64,000 bases of DNA from Amycolatopsis deserti (GCF_014653945.1 NZ_BNAU01000002.1:739914-803913); one strand, 5' to 3'. Positions 49,908 through 58,682 are shown, numbered from the stretch's first letter. Program-made: numbers and translations. The notes: generated by a model from the letters alone, not told the origin.

Positions 49908-51089
49908 ATGTCCAACGGTTGGTTCGAGACGGTGGCCGAAGCACAGCGGCGGGCGAAGAAGCGCCTGCCCAAGTCGGTCTACGGCGCCCTGGTCGCGGGT
50001 TCCGAACGCGGGATCACGGTCGACGACAACATCGCGGCGTTCGCCGAGCTCGGCTTCGCCCCGCACGTCGCCGGCCTGTCCGACAAGCGCGAGCTGGGCA
50101 CGACGGTGATGGGACAGCCGATCTCGCTGCCGGTGATCATCTCCCCCACCGGCGTGCAGGCCGTGCACCCCGAGGGCGAGGTGGCCGTGGCCCGCGCCGC
50201 GGCCGCGCGCGGCACCGCGATGAGCCTGAGCTCGTTCGCCAGCAAGTCCATCGAGGAGGTCGCGGCGGTCAACCCGCAGACCTTCTTCCAGATGTACTGG
50301 GTGGGCAGCCGCGACGTGCTGGTGCAGCGCATGGAGCGCGCCCGCGCCGCCGGGGCCGTCGGGCTGATCATGACGCTGGACTGGTCGTTCTCCACCGGCC
50401 GCGACTGGGGCAGCCCGGTCATCCCGGAGCGGCTGGACCTCAAGGCGATGGTGCGGTTCGCCCCGGAGGGCATCACGCGGCCGAAGTGGCTGTGGGACTT
50501 CGCGAAGACCCGCAAGCTGCCCGACCTGACCACGCCGAACCTGACCCCGCCCGGCGGCACGGCGCCCACGTTCTTCGGCGCCTACGGCGAGTGGATGCAG
50601 ACGCCGCTGCCGACCTGGGAGGACGTGGCCTGGCTGCGCGAGCAGTGGGGCGGTCCGTTCATGCTCAAGGGCGTCATGCGGGTGGACGACGCCAAGCGGG
50701 CGGTGGACGCGGGCGTCACCGCGATCTCGGTGTCCAACCACGGCGGCAACAACCTGGACGGCACGCCGGCCCCGATCCGCGCGCTGCCGTCGATCGCCGA
50801 CGCCGTGGGCGGTGACATCGAGGTGCTGCTGGACGGCGGCATCCGGCGCGGCAGCGACGTCGTCAAGGCGCTCGCGTTGGGCGCGAAGGCGGTGCTGATC
50901 GGCCGCGCGTACCTGTGGGGGCTGGCCGCCAACGGGCAGGCCGGGGTGGAGAACGTGCTGGACATCCTGCGCGGCGGCATCGACTCGGCGATCCTGGGCC
51001 TGGGCAAGTCCTCGATCCACGATCTCACCCGCGACGACGTGGTGGTCCCGCCGGGCTTCGAGCGCGCTCTCGGCGTGCCGAAGAGCTGA
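49908..51089 (+). CDS. mftD: Pre-mycofactocin synthase MftD (FMN alpha-hydroxyacid-oxidase fold)
   Basis: A 393-residue FMN TIM-barrel enzyme. Along its length it resembles mycobacterial MftD (formerly lldD1) as remembered: GWFETVAEAQRRAKKRLPKS, TVMGQPISLPVIISPTGVQA, FMLKGVMRVDDAKRAVDAG. Decisive is SNHGGNNLDGTPAPIRALP, where true lactate dehydrogenases have SNHGGRQLD. MftD oxidatively deaminates the Val-Tyr-derived intermediate AHDP to pre-mycofactocin, building the redox cofactor used by some alcohol dehydrogenases. ATG at 49908 follows GGAG by seven bases. mftA, B, C, E and F are not in the window, so this is an isolated copy. Confidence 0.9.
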   Translation: MSNGWFETVAEAQRRAKKRLPKSVYGALVAGSERGITVDDNIAAFAELGFAPHVAGLSDKRELGTTVMGQPISLPVIISPTGVQAVHPEGEVAVARAAAARGTAMSLSSFASKSIEEVAAVNPQTFFQMYWVGSRDVLVQRMERARAAGAVGLIMTLDWSFSTGRDWGSPVIPERLDLKAMVRFAPEGITRPKWLWDFAKTRKLPDLTTPNLTPPGGTAPTFFGAYGEWMQTPLPTWEDVAWLREQWGGPFMLKGVMRVDDAKRAVDAGVTAISVSNHGGNNLDGTPAPIRALPSIADAVGGDIEVLLDGGIRRGSDVVKALALGAKAVLIGRAYLWGLAANGQAGVENVLDILRGGIDSAILGLGKSSIHDLTRDDVVVPPGFERALGVPKS

Positions 51090-51092
51090 GCC

Positions 51093-51135
51093 ACCCCGGC
51101 GGCGGGCTTCGCGCGGACGGGCCCGCCGCCGGGGT
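51093..51135 (+). terminator. Intrinsic terminator of mftD
   Basis: ACCCCGGCGGCGGGC (51093-51107) pairs perfectly with 51121-51135, a 15-bp GC-rich stem with a 13-base loop, starting three bases after the mftD stop and followed by TTCC. Confidence 0.8.
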
Positions 51136-51227
51136 TTCCAGTGAGCTTCGGGACAACTCACTCGGCACCGGACGTTCCGGAAGGTACTTTCAGCAAGCAA
51201 CCATCCGTGCACGAACTCCGGAGCCGC

Positions 51228-53096
51228 ATGTCCCCGTCTCCCGGCCGCCTCACCGCGGTGCTCGCGCTGGGCGGTGTCGTCGTCGCCGTCATGCAGACGC
51301 TCATGGTGCCCCTGCTGGCCGACCTGCCGTCGCTGCTGCACAGCTCCAGCTCCGACACCGCGTGGGTCATCACGATCACCCTGCTCACCGGCGCGGTCGC
51401 CACCCCGGTGCTGGGCCGCCTCGGCGACATGTACGGCAAGCGCCGCATGATGATCGTGGCGCTGTCGTTGCAGGTCGCGGGCTCCCTGGTGTGCGGCCTG
51501 ACGACCGAGCTGCTGCCGATGATGATCGGCCGCGGGTTGCAGGGTTTCGCGATCGGCGCGATCCCGCTGGGCATCAGCATCATGCGCGACGAGCTGCCGC
51601 CGGAGCGGCTCGGCGGCGCGGTCGGCCTGATGAGCTCGTCGCTGGGCATCGGCGGCGCGCTCGCCCTCCCGGCCGGGGCACTGGTCGCCGAGCACTTCGA
51701 CTGGCACATCCTGTTCCTCGGCGCGGCCGCGCTCGGGCTGGTCAGCCTCGTGCTGATCGTGCTCGTGGTGCCGGAATCGGCGGTCCGCTCCCCCGGCCGC
51801 TTCGACCTGCCCGGCGCGATCGGGCTGTCCGCGGCGCTGGTCTGCCTGCTGCTGGCGATCTCCAAGGGCGGCGACTGGGGCTGGGGCAGCACGCTGACCC
51901 TCGGCTTCGGCGGCGCGGCGGTGGTGCTGTTCGTCGCGTGGGGGTTCCTGCAGCTGCGCACCGCCGAACCGCTGGTCGACCTGCGCACGACCGCGCGCCG
52001 CCCGGTCCTGCTCACCAACCTGACCTCGATCATGGTCGGCTTCGCGCTCTACGCGACCCAGCTGGTGCCGCCGCAGCTGCTGCAACTGCCCTCGGGCACC
52101 GGCTACGGCCTGGGGTTGTCGATGGTGATCGCCGGGCTGTGCGTCGCACCGTCCGGCCTGCTGATGATGGCGATGTCGCCGGTCGCCGCCCGCCTGATCG
52201 CCAAGCGCGGGCCGAAGGTGTCGCTGCTGTGCGGCATCACCGTGCTCGGCGCCGGCTACGGGCTGGGCCTGACCCTGATGGGCGCGGGCTGGCAGATGGC
52301 GATCTTCTCCGCGATGGCCGGGGCCGGCGTCGGACTCGCCTACGCGGCCATGCCGAGCCTGATCATGAGCGCGGTGCCGGCCACCGAGACCGCGGCGGCC
52401 AACGGGCTCAACACGCTGATGCGCTCGATCGGCACGTCGTCGTCGAGCGCCGTGGTCGGGATGGTGCTCGCAGGCATGACGATCGACTTCGGCGGCACGC
52501 CGGTGCCCAGCCTGAACGGGTTCCGCACCACGTTCCTGATCGGCTGCGCCGCGTGCGTGGCCGCGCTGCTGGTCGCGTGCTTCATCCCGGGGCGCGCGCG
52601 CCCGGCGGAGACCTTCCTGACCGGCGTGGTGCGTTCCGCGCGCGGCGTGCTCGAAGGCGCGGCGGTGACCCTGATCAGCAAGGACGGGCAGCAGACCGGC
52701 ACCACGGCCACCGACGCCAACGGCCGGTATTCGCTGAACATCCCCGGCGGCGAGTACGTCCTGGTCTGCTCGGCCGCCGGTTACCAACCGGAGGCGGCGC
52801 CCGTGAGCGGACCGGGCGAGGCCGATTTCCGGCTGTCGCCCACCGGCGGCATCACCGGCACCGTCGGCGTGGCCGGCGCGCTGTTGATCGCCGCCGACGA
52901 GCGCGGCGAGGTCGCGGGCAGCGTCACCTCCCGCGCGGACGGCTCGTTCCAGCTGTCCGGCCTGCTGCCCGGCCGCTACGCGCTCGCCGTCGCCAGGCAC
53001 GGCTACCGGACCGTCGCCGTCCCGGTGCGGGTCGACGACGGTCCGGTGCGCTGCGAGATCGTCCTCGTGCCGGAGGACGCGACGGTCACGAACTAG
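51228..53096 (+). CDS. MFS transporter with C-terminal carboxypeptidase-regulatory-like domains
   Basis: 622 residues. Residues 1-455 are a DHA2-type MFS exporter (LAVLALGGVVVAVMQTLMVP region, GRLGDMYGKRRMMIVALSLQ, GIGGALALPAGALVAEHFDW). Residues 465-622 form two beta-sandwich repeats of the carboxypeptidase-regulatory/Cna-B type: GVLEGAAVTLISKDGQQTG, DANGRYSLNIPGGEYVLVCS, then GSVTSRADGSFQLSGLLPGR. Such domains are usually extracellular adhesion or folding modules and are unusual on a transporter C-terminus. ATG at 51228 has GGAG four bases upstream; GTG at 51141 is a possible longer start. The 3' end overlaps the convergent MFS gene by 11 bases. Confidence 0.88.
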   Translation: MSPSPGRLTAVLALGGVVVAVMQTLMVPLLADLPSLLHSSSSDTAWVITITLLTGAVATPVLGRLGDMYGKRRMMIVALSLQVAGSLVCGLTTELLPMMIGRGLQGFAIGAIPLGISIMRDELPPERLGGAVGLMSSSLGIGGALALPAGALVAEHFDWHILFLGAAALGLVSLVLIVLVVPESAVRSPGRFDLPGAIGLSAALVCLLLAISKGGDWGWGSTLTLGFGGAAVVLFVAWGFLQLRTAEPLVDLRTTARRPVLLTNLTSIMVGFALYATQLVPPQLLQLPSGTGYGLGLSMVIAGLCVAPSGLLMMAMSPVAARLIAKRGPKVSLLCGITVLGAGYGLGLTLMGAGWQMAIFSAMAGAGVGLAYAAMPSLIMSAVPATETAAANGLNTLMRSIGTSSSSAVVGMVLAGMTIDFGGTPVPSLNGFRTTFLIGCAACVAALLVACFIPGRARPAETFLTGVVRSARGVLEGAAVTLISKDGQQTGTTATDANGRYSLNIPGGEYVLVCSAAGYQPEAAPVSGPGEADFRLSPTGGITGTVGVAGALLIAADERGEVAGSVTSRADGSFQLSGLLPGRYALAVARHGYRTVAVPVRVDDGPVRCEIVLVPEDATVTN

Positions 53097-54246
53097 CCGG
53101 GAAGCCGTGCCGCCGGGCGCCGAGCACGACGGCCAGCACCGGCACGAGCAGCACCAGCACGGTCCACGGGAACACGCCGGGCCCGAACGCGTCGAGCAGG
53201 ACCCCGCCGACCACGCCGCCCCCGGCCATGGCCGCGTTCCACAGCGTCACCAGCGCGGCCTGGGCCGTGTCGGCCGCCTCGCCGCCCGCGTTCCCGGCGG
53301 CGGTCTGCAGCAGCGTCGGCACCCCGCCCCAGCCCAGGCCCCACAGCCCGGCCGCGACGTAGACGAGCACCGCGCTGCCGGCCAGCACGGCCAGCATCGC
53401 CGCGGCGACGGCGACCAGCACGGTCGCGACGATGGTCAGCTCCCGCAGCTGCCGGTCGATGCGCGCGCCGACGATCGCGATGCTCAGCACCGACGCGATC
53501 CCGAACACGAGCAGCACCGCGTCGACGCGGACGCCGTGCAGGAACGTCGCCAGGTAGGTGTAGAGGACGTTGTGGGCCAGCACGAACACCAGCGTGACGA
53601 CCAGGACCGAGGCCACACCCGGGACCGCGACGGCGCGCCGCACCGGGATCCGGGAGCCGTCGCGCTGTCCCGGCTGGTCGGGCACGGCCGCGAGGATCCA
53701 CGCGATCAGCACGACGGCGATCACCGACATCACGCCGAACGTCACCCGCCAGCCGACGGTCTCGCCGAGGAAGGTGCCGGCCGGCACGCCCAGCGACAGC
53801 GCCAGCGGGATCCCGGCCATCACGACCGCGATCGCCTTGCCCTGCAGGTGTTCCGGCGCCATCCGCCGCGCGTAGCCGGCGAGCAGCGCCCACACCACAC
53901 CGGCGGCCACCCCGGCGGCGAACCGGCCGGCCATGGTCAGCGCGTAGGCGCCGGAGACGGCCGTGACGGTGTTGGCGACGGCGAACCCGGCCACCCCGGC
54001 GAGCAGCAGGCGCTTGCGGCTCCAGCCGGCGGTCGCGGCGGACAGCGGGATCGCGGCCAGCGCGGTGCCGATCGCGTAGATCGTGACGGCCTGCCCCATC
54101 GCGGACTCGCCGACGCGCAGGTCCGCGCTCATCGCGGGCAGGACCCCGGCGGGCAGGGCTTCGGTGAGGACGGTGATGAACGCCGCGGTCGTCAGCGCCA
54201 GCAGGGACCGCAGCGGGAGTCTGGTAGGAGTCAGGACATCGATCAC
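53086..54246 (-). CDS. MFS exporter, DHA1 (AraJ/sugar-efflux-like) family
   Basis: A 386-residue 12-TM efflux protein: LTTAAFITVLTEALPAGVLP in TM1, AGRFAAGVAAGVVWALLAGY in TM4 and GIPLALSLGVPAGTFLGETV in TM5 (antiporter motif). The family exports sugars, chloramphenicol and other drugs. The GTG start lies 14 bases from a 22-bp palindrome shared with a divergent MerR gene, so MerR-controlled drug-inducible efflux is likely. Confidence 0.9.
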   Translation of the reverse strand: MIDVLTPTRLPLRSLLALTTAAFITVLTEALPAGVLPAMSADLRVGESAMGQAVTIYAIGTALAAIPLSAATAGWSRKRLLLAGVAGFAVANTVTAVSGAYALTMAGRFAAGVAAGVVWALLAGYARRMAPEHLQGKAIAVVMAGIPLALSLGVPAGTFLGETVGWRVTFGVMSVIAVVLIAWILAAVPDQPGQRDGSRIPVRRAVAVPGVASVLVVTLVFVLAHNVLYTYLATFLHGVRVDAVLLVFGIASVLSIAIVGARIDRQLRELTIVATVLVAVAAAMLAVLAGSAVLVYVAAGLWGLGWGGVPTLLQTAAGNAGGEAADTAQAALVTLWNAAMAGGGVVGGVLLDAFGPGVFPWTVLVLLVPVLAVVLGARRHGFPASS

Positions 54247-54260
54247 GGCGTTATGCTGAA

Positions 54261-54282
54261 ACCATCACACAGATGTGAAGGT
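54261..54282. promoter_or_regulatory. MerR-type operator
   Basis: ACCATCACA-CAGA-TGTGAAGGT, a 22-bp palindrome with one mismatch per arm. On the minus strand it begins inside a TTGACC -35 box and occupies the spacer toward the MFS gene, as expected for a MerR activator that untwists the promoter. Confidence 0.7.
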
Positions 54283-54305
54283 CAAATCGCTGTGAGGGGA
54301 ACCAC

Positions 54306-54683
54306 ATGCGCATCGGGGAGCTGTCCGAACGCACCGAAACGCCCCGCCGCCTGCTGCGGTACTACGAGGAGCAGGGGCTGATCGTGTCCCGGCGGCTGCC
54401 GAACGGCTACCGCGACTACGACGAGTACAACGTCGACCGGGTGCTGCAGATCCGCGGCCTGCTCGACGCCGGGCTGCCCACCCGCATCATCAAGCAGATC
54501 CTGCCGTGCCTGAACAAGCCACGTACGATCTACTTCCCGGACGCCACGCCGGAGATGCTGGCGACGCTGGAACGCGAGCGCGACCGGATGACCCGCCGCA
54601 TCGAGTGCCTCGCCCGCAACCGGGACGCCATCAGCGAGTACCTGGACATCGTGCGGCAGGGGCTTCAGCCCGACGTTGCCTGA
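54306..54683 (+). CDS. MerR-family transcriptional regulator
   Basis: 125 residues. The MerR winged HTH (MRIGELSERTETPRRLLRYY, EEQGLIVSRRLPNGYRDYDE) is followed by a coiled dimer helix (ATLERERDRMTRRIECLARN) and almost no ligand domain. Cys residues (ILPCLNK, IECLAR) are few and not in a metal-MerR pattern. It probably senses a drug-like compound and activates the divergent MFS exporter. GAGGGGAACC precedes the ATG. Its end overlaps the convergent DinB gene by 19 bases. Confidence 0.92.
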   Translation: MRIGELSERTETPRRLLRYYEEQGLIVSRRLPNGYRDYDEYNVDRVLQIRGLLDAGLPTRIIKQILPCLNKPRTIYFPDATPEMLATLERERDRMTRRIECLARNRDAISEYLDIVRQGLQPDVA

Positions 54684-55171
54684 GCCGCCCGCAGCAGGCG
54701 CAGCTGCCCGATTTCGGCGGCGTTCTTCATCAGCTCGGCGTTGACCCACGCAGCCTGGTGCGCCACGGTCAGCCCGGCCTCGGCGGGCCACGGGAAAGCC
54801 ACCGGGGCGTCCACATCGGACAGCCGGTCGAGGACGCCGCCCCAGTCGGCGGCGAGCTCGCGCAGCCAGGGCACGGCGTGCTCGTCGCCGGGCCAGCCGA
54901 CCGACTCGCGCTCGCGGGGCGGTCGGCCGTGCGCGTGGTCCAGCGCGACGCTCCACCACCAGCCGACGTGCCAGGTGATCCAGGCGATGGTGGGCACCGG
55001 CACGGGGTCGGGTTCGGTGTCGGCCCAGTCGATCGCCCAGCCGTCCCCGGCGGGCCGGACGTGCCAGGTCAGCGGCCCTGGCTCCCAGCGGAAGTCCGCC
55101 GGGGTGAGAGCGCTCAGGTGCAGGTCCGCCAGCGACCAGGTCAGGTCGAACTGCCAGCGCAGGAGGGACAC
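54665..55171 (-). CDS. DinB-superfamily protein
   Basis: A 168-residue four-helix-bundle protein: LLRWQFDLTWSLADLHLSAL (first helix), WITWHVGWWWSVALDHAHGR with the conserved His, and TVAHQAAWVNAELMKNAAEI with the second metal-binding His. The DinB/YfiT group includes mycothiol- or bacillithiol-dependent transferases; actinobacterial members are often thiol S-transferases. The start is uncertain: GTG at 55169-55171 gives the natural first helix, but no ribosome-binding site is visible. Divergent from the sirtuin gene. Confidence 0.8.
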   Translation of the reverse strand: MSLLRWQFDLTWSLADLHLSALTPADFRWEPGPLTWHVRPAGDGWAIDWADTEPDPVPVPTIAWITWHVGWWWSVALDHAHGRPPRERESVGWPGDEHAVPWLRELAADWGGVLDRLSDVDAPVAFPWPAEAGLTVAHQAAWVNAELMKNAAEIGQLRLLRAAQATSG

Positions 55172-55225
55172 GGCCGCCGATGATCGCAGCGCCCGCGCGC
55201 GGCGGCCAACCGATTTTTCCGCACG

Positions 55226-55231
55226 TACACT
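55226..55231 (+). promoter_or_regulatory. Probable -10 box, leaderless sirtuin gene
   Basis: TACACT, six bases, then GTG at 55238. No Shine-Dalgarno sequence is present, consistent with leaderless initiation. Confidence 0.55.
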
Positions 55232-55237
55232 CGTGGG

Positions 55238-56113
55238 GTGCGGACGCGACCGACCCTGAGCTGGACGCCGGCGGGCGAGCCGCTGCCCCGGACGACCAGC
55301 CTGGACGACGTGGTCCGCATCGCCGAGGGGGGCGGCGTCGTCGTGCTGAGCGGCGCCGGGCTGTCCACCGAATCGGGGATCCCGGACTACCGCGGCGAGA
55401 CCGGCAGCCTGCGACGGCACACGCCGATGACGTACCAGGAGTTCGTCGCGGCCGAGCACGCGCGGCAGCGGTACTGGGCGCGCAGCCACCTCGGCTGGCG
55501 CACGATCGCGCGGGCGCGGCCCAACGACGGCCACCGCGCGGTGGCGGCGCTGCGGGCCGCGGGCGTGGTCGGGGGTGTGATCACGCAGAACGTGGACGGT
55601 CTGCACCAGGCGGCCGGCACACCGGACGTGGTCGAGCTGCACGGCAGCCTGGACCGGGTGGTGTGCCTGTCCTGCCGTGCGCTGACGCCGCGCGAGGAGC
55701 TGGACCGCCGCCTGCGCGAGGCGAACCCGGACTTCACGGCGACGGCGACGCGGATCAACCCGGACGGCGACGTGGACTTGGCGGACTCCGCGGTGCGCGG
55801 TTTCCGCGTGGTGCCGTGCCGTTCCTGCGCCGGTGTGCTCAAACCGGACGTGGTGTTCTTCGGCGAGAACGTCGAACCGTCCCGTGTGGACCGGTGCTAC
55901 CGGCTGGTGGAGCAGGCGTCGGCGCTGCTGGTGCTCGGCTCGTCCCTGACGGTCATGTCCGGCCTGCGGTTCGTACGCCGCGCCGCCGAGGCCGGCAAGC
56001 CCGTCGCGATCATCAACAGAGGCCCCACCCGCGGCGACAAGTACGCGAGCGTGCGGGTGGACCTGCCGCTGGGCCACGCGCTGCCTGAACTGGCGGCACG
56101 GCTGACCGCTTGA
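55238..56113 (+). CDS. NAD-dependent protein deacylase (sirtuin)
   Basis: A 291-residue Sir2-family enzyme removing acyl groups from lysines with NAD+. Motifs: [15 protein letters not shown] (NAD binding, 39-53), [10 protein letters not shown] (115-124), catalytic His135 in ELHGS, zinc cysteines 143, 146, 194 and 197 (CLSC, CRSC) and [13 protein letters not shown] 40-residue insertion between the zinc pairs (about 150-190) is typical of class II bacterial sirtuins. Acetyl-lysine control of CoA ligases is a known role in actinomycetes; several CoA ligases and transferases occur in the window, but a link is only suggestive. Confidence 0.94.
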   Translation: MRTRPTLSWTPAGEPLPRTTSLDDVVRIAEGGGVVVLSGAGLSTESGIPDYRGETGSLRRHTPMTYQEFVAAEHARQRYWARSHLGWRTIARARPNDGHRAVAALRAAGVVGGVITQNVDGLHQAAGTPDVVELHGSLDRVVCLSCRALTPREELDRRLREANPDFTATATRINPDGDVDLADSAVRGFRVVPCRSCAGVLKPDVVFFGENVEPSRVDRCYRLVEQASALLVLGSSLTVMSGLRFVRRAAEAGKPVAIINRGPTRGDKYASVRVDLPLGHALPELAARLTA

Positions 56114-56191
56114 CCGGAGCGGCCGCCGGCTGCCGCTGCGCTCGAGAAGGCGGGCGTGACCGGCACGCCCGCCCCATCGGTGTCCCGGCCA

Positions 56192-56566
56192 CTACAGGTA
56201 CGGGCGCGTGATCAGCTCGATCGCGTGCCCAGCGGGGTCCTTGAAGTAGACGCCCCGCCCGCCGTGCCCGTGGTTGATCTCCCCCGGCCGCGTCGTCTGC
56301 GGATCCGCCCAGTGCTCGATCCCCCGCTCGACGAGCCGCGCGTAGGCGCGGTCGAACAGCTCGTCGTCGACGAGGAAGGCGTAGTGCTGCATCTGGATCT
56401 CCACCGGCGGTTCGGCGAACTGCAGCAGCACGCCCCCGTCGAGCATGACGTTGACGAACGGCCCCCACGACGGGGCCTCGGCGACTTCCAGCAGTTCGCG
56501 GAAGAAGCGGGCCGACTCGTGGCGGTCCTTGGCGGCGATGATGGTGTGGTTGAAGGTGACGGTCAA
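56192..56566 (-). CDS. VOC-family (glyoxalase/dioxygenase-like) protein
   Basis: A 124-residue vicinal-oxygen-chelate protein: [80 protein letters not shown]. His6, His in QMQHYAF and Glu in HAIELI are the expected metal ligands. The best start is TTG at 56564-56566, with AAAGGA five bases upstream; no ATG or GTG gives a sensible N-terminus. The function (isomerase, dioxygenase or resistance protein) cannot be assigned from sequence alone. Confidence 0.85.
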   Translation of the reverse strand: MTVTFNHTIIAAKDRHESARFFRELLEVAEAPSWGPFVNVMLDGGVLLQFAEPPVEIQMQHYAFLVDDELFDRAYARLVERGIEHWADPQTTRPGEINHGHGGRGVYFKDPAGHAIELITRPYL

Positions 56567-57175
56567 CGAAGTCCTTTCGATCGGTTGGGTGAACAGCGCG
56601 GAAGCAGATGCTTCCCGGCGGTCCACGCGAGCCGATCAGACCGTCACCGGATCGCCTTCCCGTGCGTGGCGCGAGGCCGTTCCGGTGATCACGTCCGCCA
56701 GTCTAGGCCGCGATGTCCGGGTCCGGCAACGAGATTGGCTCAGGACGTCATCACGTATGCCGAGATACCGCAGGACCGTTCGACGCAGGTGATCCGCGTG
56801 CTCGCAGATGTCCTCGACCGATCCGACTGGGCCCGCGTTTCGACCTCGTTCTCATCGAAGATGCCGCGATGGACTTCCGGTTGTTGTCGTCCAGCAGGAC
56901 CCATTGTGCCGCTCTGCGAAAGAATCTCGCTGTGTCAATTATTCGAGAGGGCTTGACAACATCATCCGGAACCCTCGCCCGCACCCGAACCCGCCACCCG
57001 TCGATCCGTCGAGGCAGACGAACCGTGGTCGGCACACGGAACGCCTCGATGACCGTTGTTCTGAGCTCGCTGTGCGGCGCCGCCACCCGCACCGCCCGGA
57101 AGCGACCCGGTGCTGCGAGTGGCGGCGCTGGTTGACGGCCGGCCGCAAGCCGCCTCCGTCGCTGAGGAACAGCTG
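56567..57175. other. 609-base stretch without a convincing gene
   Basis: Lower GC than its flanks, with stretches such as cgaataattgacacagc on the minus strand. Several open frames exist, but none has both a ribosome-binding site and normal codon bias. The most protein-like is a minus-strand frame from GTG at 57092 to 56751 (VAAPHSELRTTVIEAFRVPT, then DDNNRKSIAASS), which may be a gene remnant. Nothing else was recognised. Confidence 0.4.
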
Positions 57176-58576
57176 CTATGCCTGGTCCTTGTGCTGCTCG
57201 CCGGTAGCAGCCTGATCTTCGAGCAGGGGACGGTTGGTTGTGCGCATGCCGAAGAGAGCGATCGTGGCACCCCCCAGCACCAGCACGCCCGCGATCACCG
57301 CGAAATAGCCGCCGAAGCCCAGCACGGCGACAAGGCCGGCAGTGCCGAATCCTGCGACGAACACACCGATCCGGCCGAGTCCGTTGGCCAAGCCGGTCCC
57401 CAGGCCGCGCAGCGGGGTCGGGAACATCTCCGGCAGGTACGCGTACAGGAACACGGTCTGGGTCTGCAGGAACATCGTCACCAGGAATCCGGTGACGAGC
57501 ACGATCGCGGGCTGACCGGCGGCCCCGAACGCGACCACCAGCGCCCCGACGATCACCGTCATCACGGGGAGCAGCACCTTGCGTTCCCACCGGTCCACCA
57601 CCGGCCACGCGAGCAGCGCACCGGGAACCGCGGCGATCGAGAAGTAGGAGGTGAAGCTCAGTGCCTGGGACGTGCTGTATCCCTGGTGCACAAGCAGGGT
57701 GGGGACATAGGCGTTGTAGCCGTAGAACGCGATGACGATCAGAATCGTGCTGACGCTCATGACGATCGCGTTGCGCCGGTTGCGGCCGCGGAGGAGTTCC
57801 GCTGCCCTGCCGGGGCGAACGGCCGGTTCCTCGACGGGAGTGGGCAACCGGCCGCCGACCTTGCTCGTGGCTTCCGCTTCAAGCCGGGCGACGGTCGCCG
57901 TGGCGCCGAGGTGATCACCGTGCATGCTCTGCCATCGCACGGACTCCGGCAGGATCCGGATGCCGACGATGCCGACCACGGCCCCAGCCGCGCCGAGGAC
58001 GAACACCCAGCGCCACATCCCGGGGCCGGCGGGAATCGTCAGGCGCGCGAACCATGCGGCCATCGGGACCCCGATGAGCCCCACCCCCAGCAGCACGGCC
58101 TGATACCGCCCGCGCGAGCGCCTGGGGAACATTTCCGCGACGTACACGATCAGCACCCCGGTCATTGCCTGGACGCCGAATCCGGTGAAGAACCGCAGCG
58201 CGAGCAACACCGGGAGCGTCGTGGCCAGCGTGGTAAGGAGCGAGAACAGCGAATACGCCAGTACGGCCCCGATGATCGTCCGCTTCCGCCCGAAGCGATC
58301 GGACACCCGGCCCCCGACGAGACCGCCGGCGAACATCCCCAGGAAGGTCACTGAGGTGACGGCACTGACGTCCTTGAGCGACAGGCCCCATTCCTGGCTG
58401 ATCGCCGGCGCGGCATAGGAGAACGAGTTGATGTCGACGAGGTCGAACGCGAACAGCGCCCCGAGTACCGCACACCACAGTTTCTGTGACCGGGTGACGA
58501 CCGGCAACGAACTCAGTCGTGCCGGTGCCGAATAGGAATTCCGCTGATTGGTAGCCTGGTGTTCGGGTATCGTCAT
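57176..58576 (-). CDS. MFS transporter, sugar-porter/aromatic-acid-porter type
   Basis: A 466-residue 12-TM carrier. GALFAFDLVDINSFSYAAPA spans TM1, GGRVSDRFGRKRTIIGAV gives the D-R-x-G-R-[KR] loop, and RFFTGFGVQAMTGVLIVYVA contains the TM4 G-x-G-x-G/A pattern. PEMFPTPLRGLGTGLANGLG in TM10-11 recalls the PESPR-type motif. Both copies of the R-x-G-R-R/K loop are present, the second degenerate (DRWERKVLL). The family includes AAHS-type acid:H+ symporters, which suits the dicarboxylate-like enzymes encoded upstream on the same strand beyond the IclR gene. ATG at 58574-58576. Confidence 0.9.
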   Translation of the reverse strand: MTIPEHQATNQRNSYSAPARLSSLPVVTRSQKLWCAVLGALFAFDLVDINSFSYAAPAISQEWGLSLKDVSAVTSVTFLGMFAGGLVGGRVSDRFGRKRTIIGAVLAYSLFSLLTTLATTLPVLLALRFFTGFGVQAMTGVLIVYVAEMFPRRSRGRYQAVLLGVGLIGVPMAAWFARLTIPAGPGMWRWVFVLGAAGAVVGIVGIRILPESVRWQSMHGDHLGATATVARLEAEATSKVGGRLPTPVEEPAVRPGRAAELLRGRNRRNAIVMSVSTILIVIAFYGYNAYVPTLLVHQGYSTSQALSFTSYFSIAAVPGALLAWPVVDRWERKVLLPVMTVIVGALVVAFGAAGQPAIVLVTGFLVTMFLQTQTVFLYAYLPEMFPTPLRGLGTGLANGLGRIGVFVAGFGTAGLVAVLGFGGYFAVIAGVLVLGGATIALFGMRTTNRPLLEDQAATGEQHKDQA

Positions 58577-58682
58577 GTGATCCGCTCTTCGTGATCGGGG
58601 CTGACGCCGGTAGGAGAAAGGGACGCCAGCGCATGCGTGCGTGATGGATGCCACTGTGCTGAACCCGGTTCGCTGCGGCAAT

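Noticed and set aside
49884..53000. A minus-strand frame of more than 1,000 codons opposite mftD and the MFS fusion
   Set aside because: Same shadow effect; low-complexity Arg/His/Ala/Gly sequence without recognisable folds.
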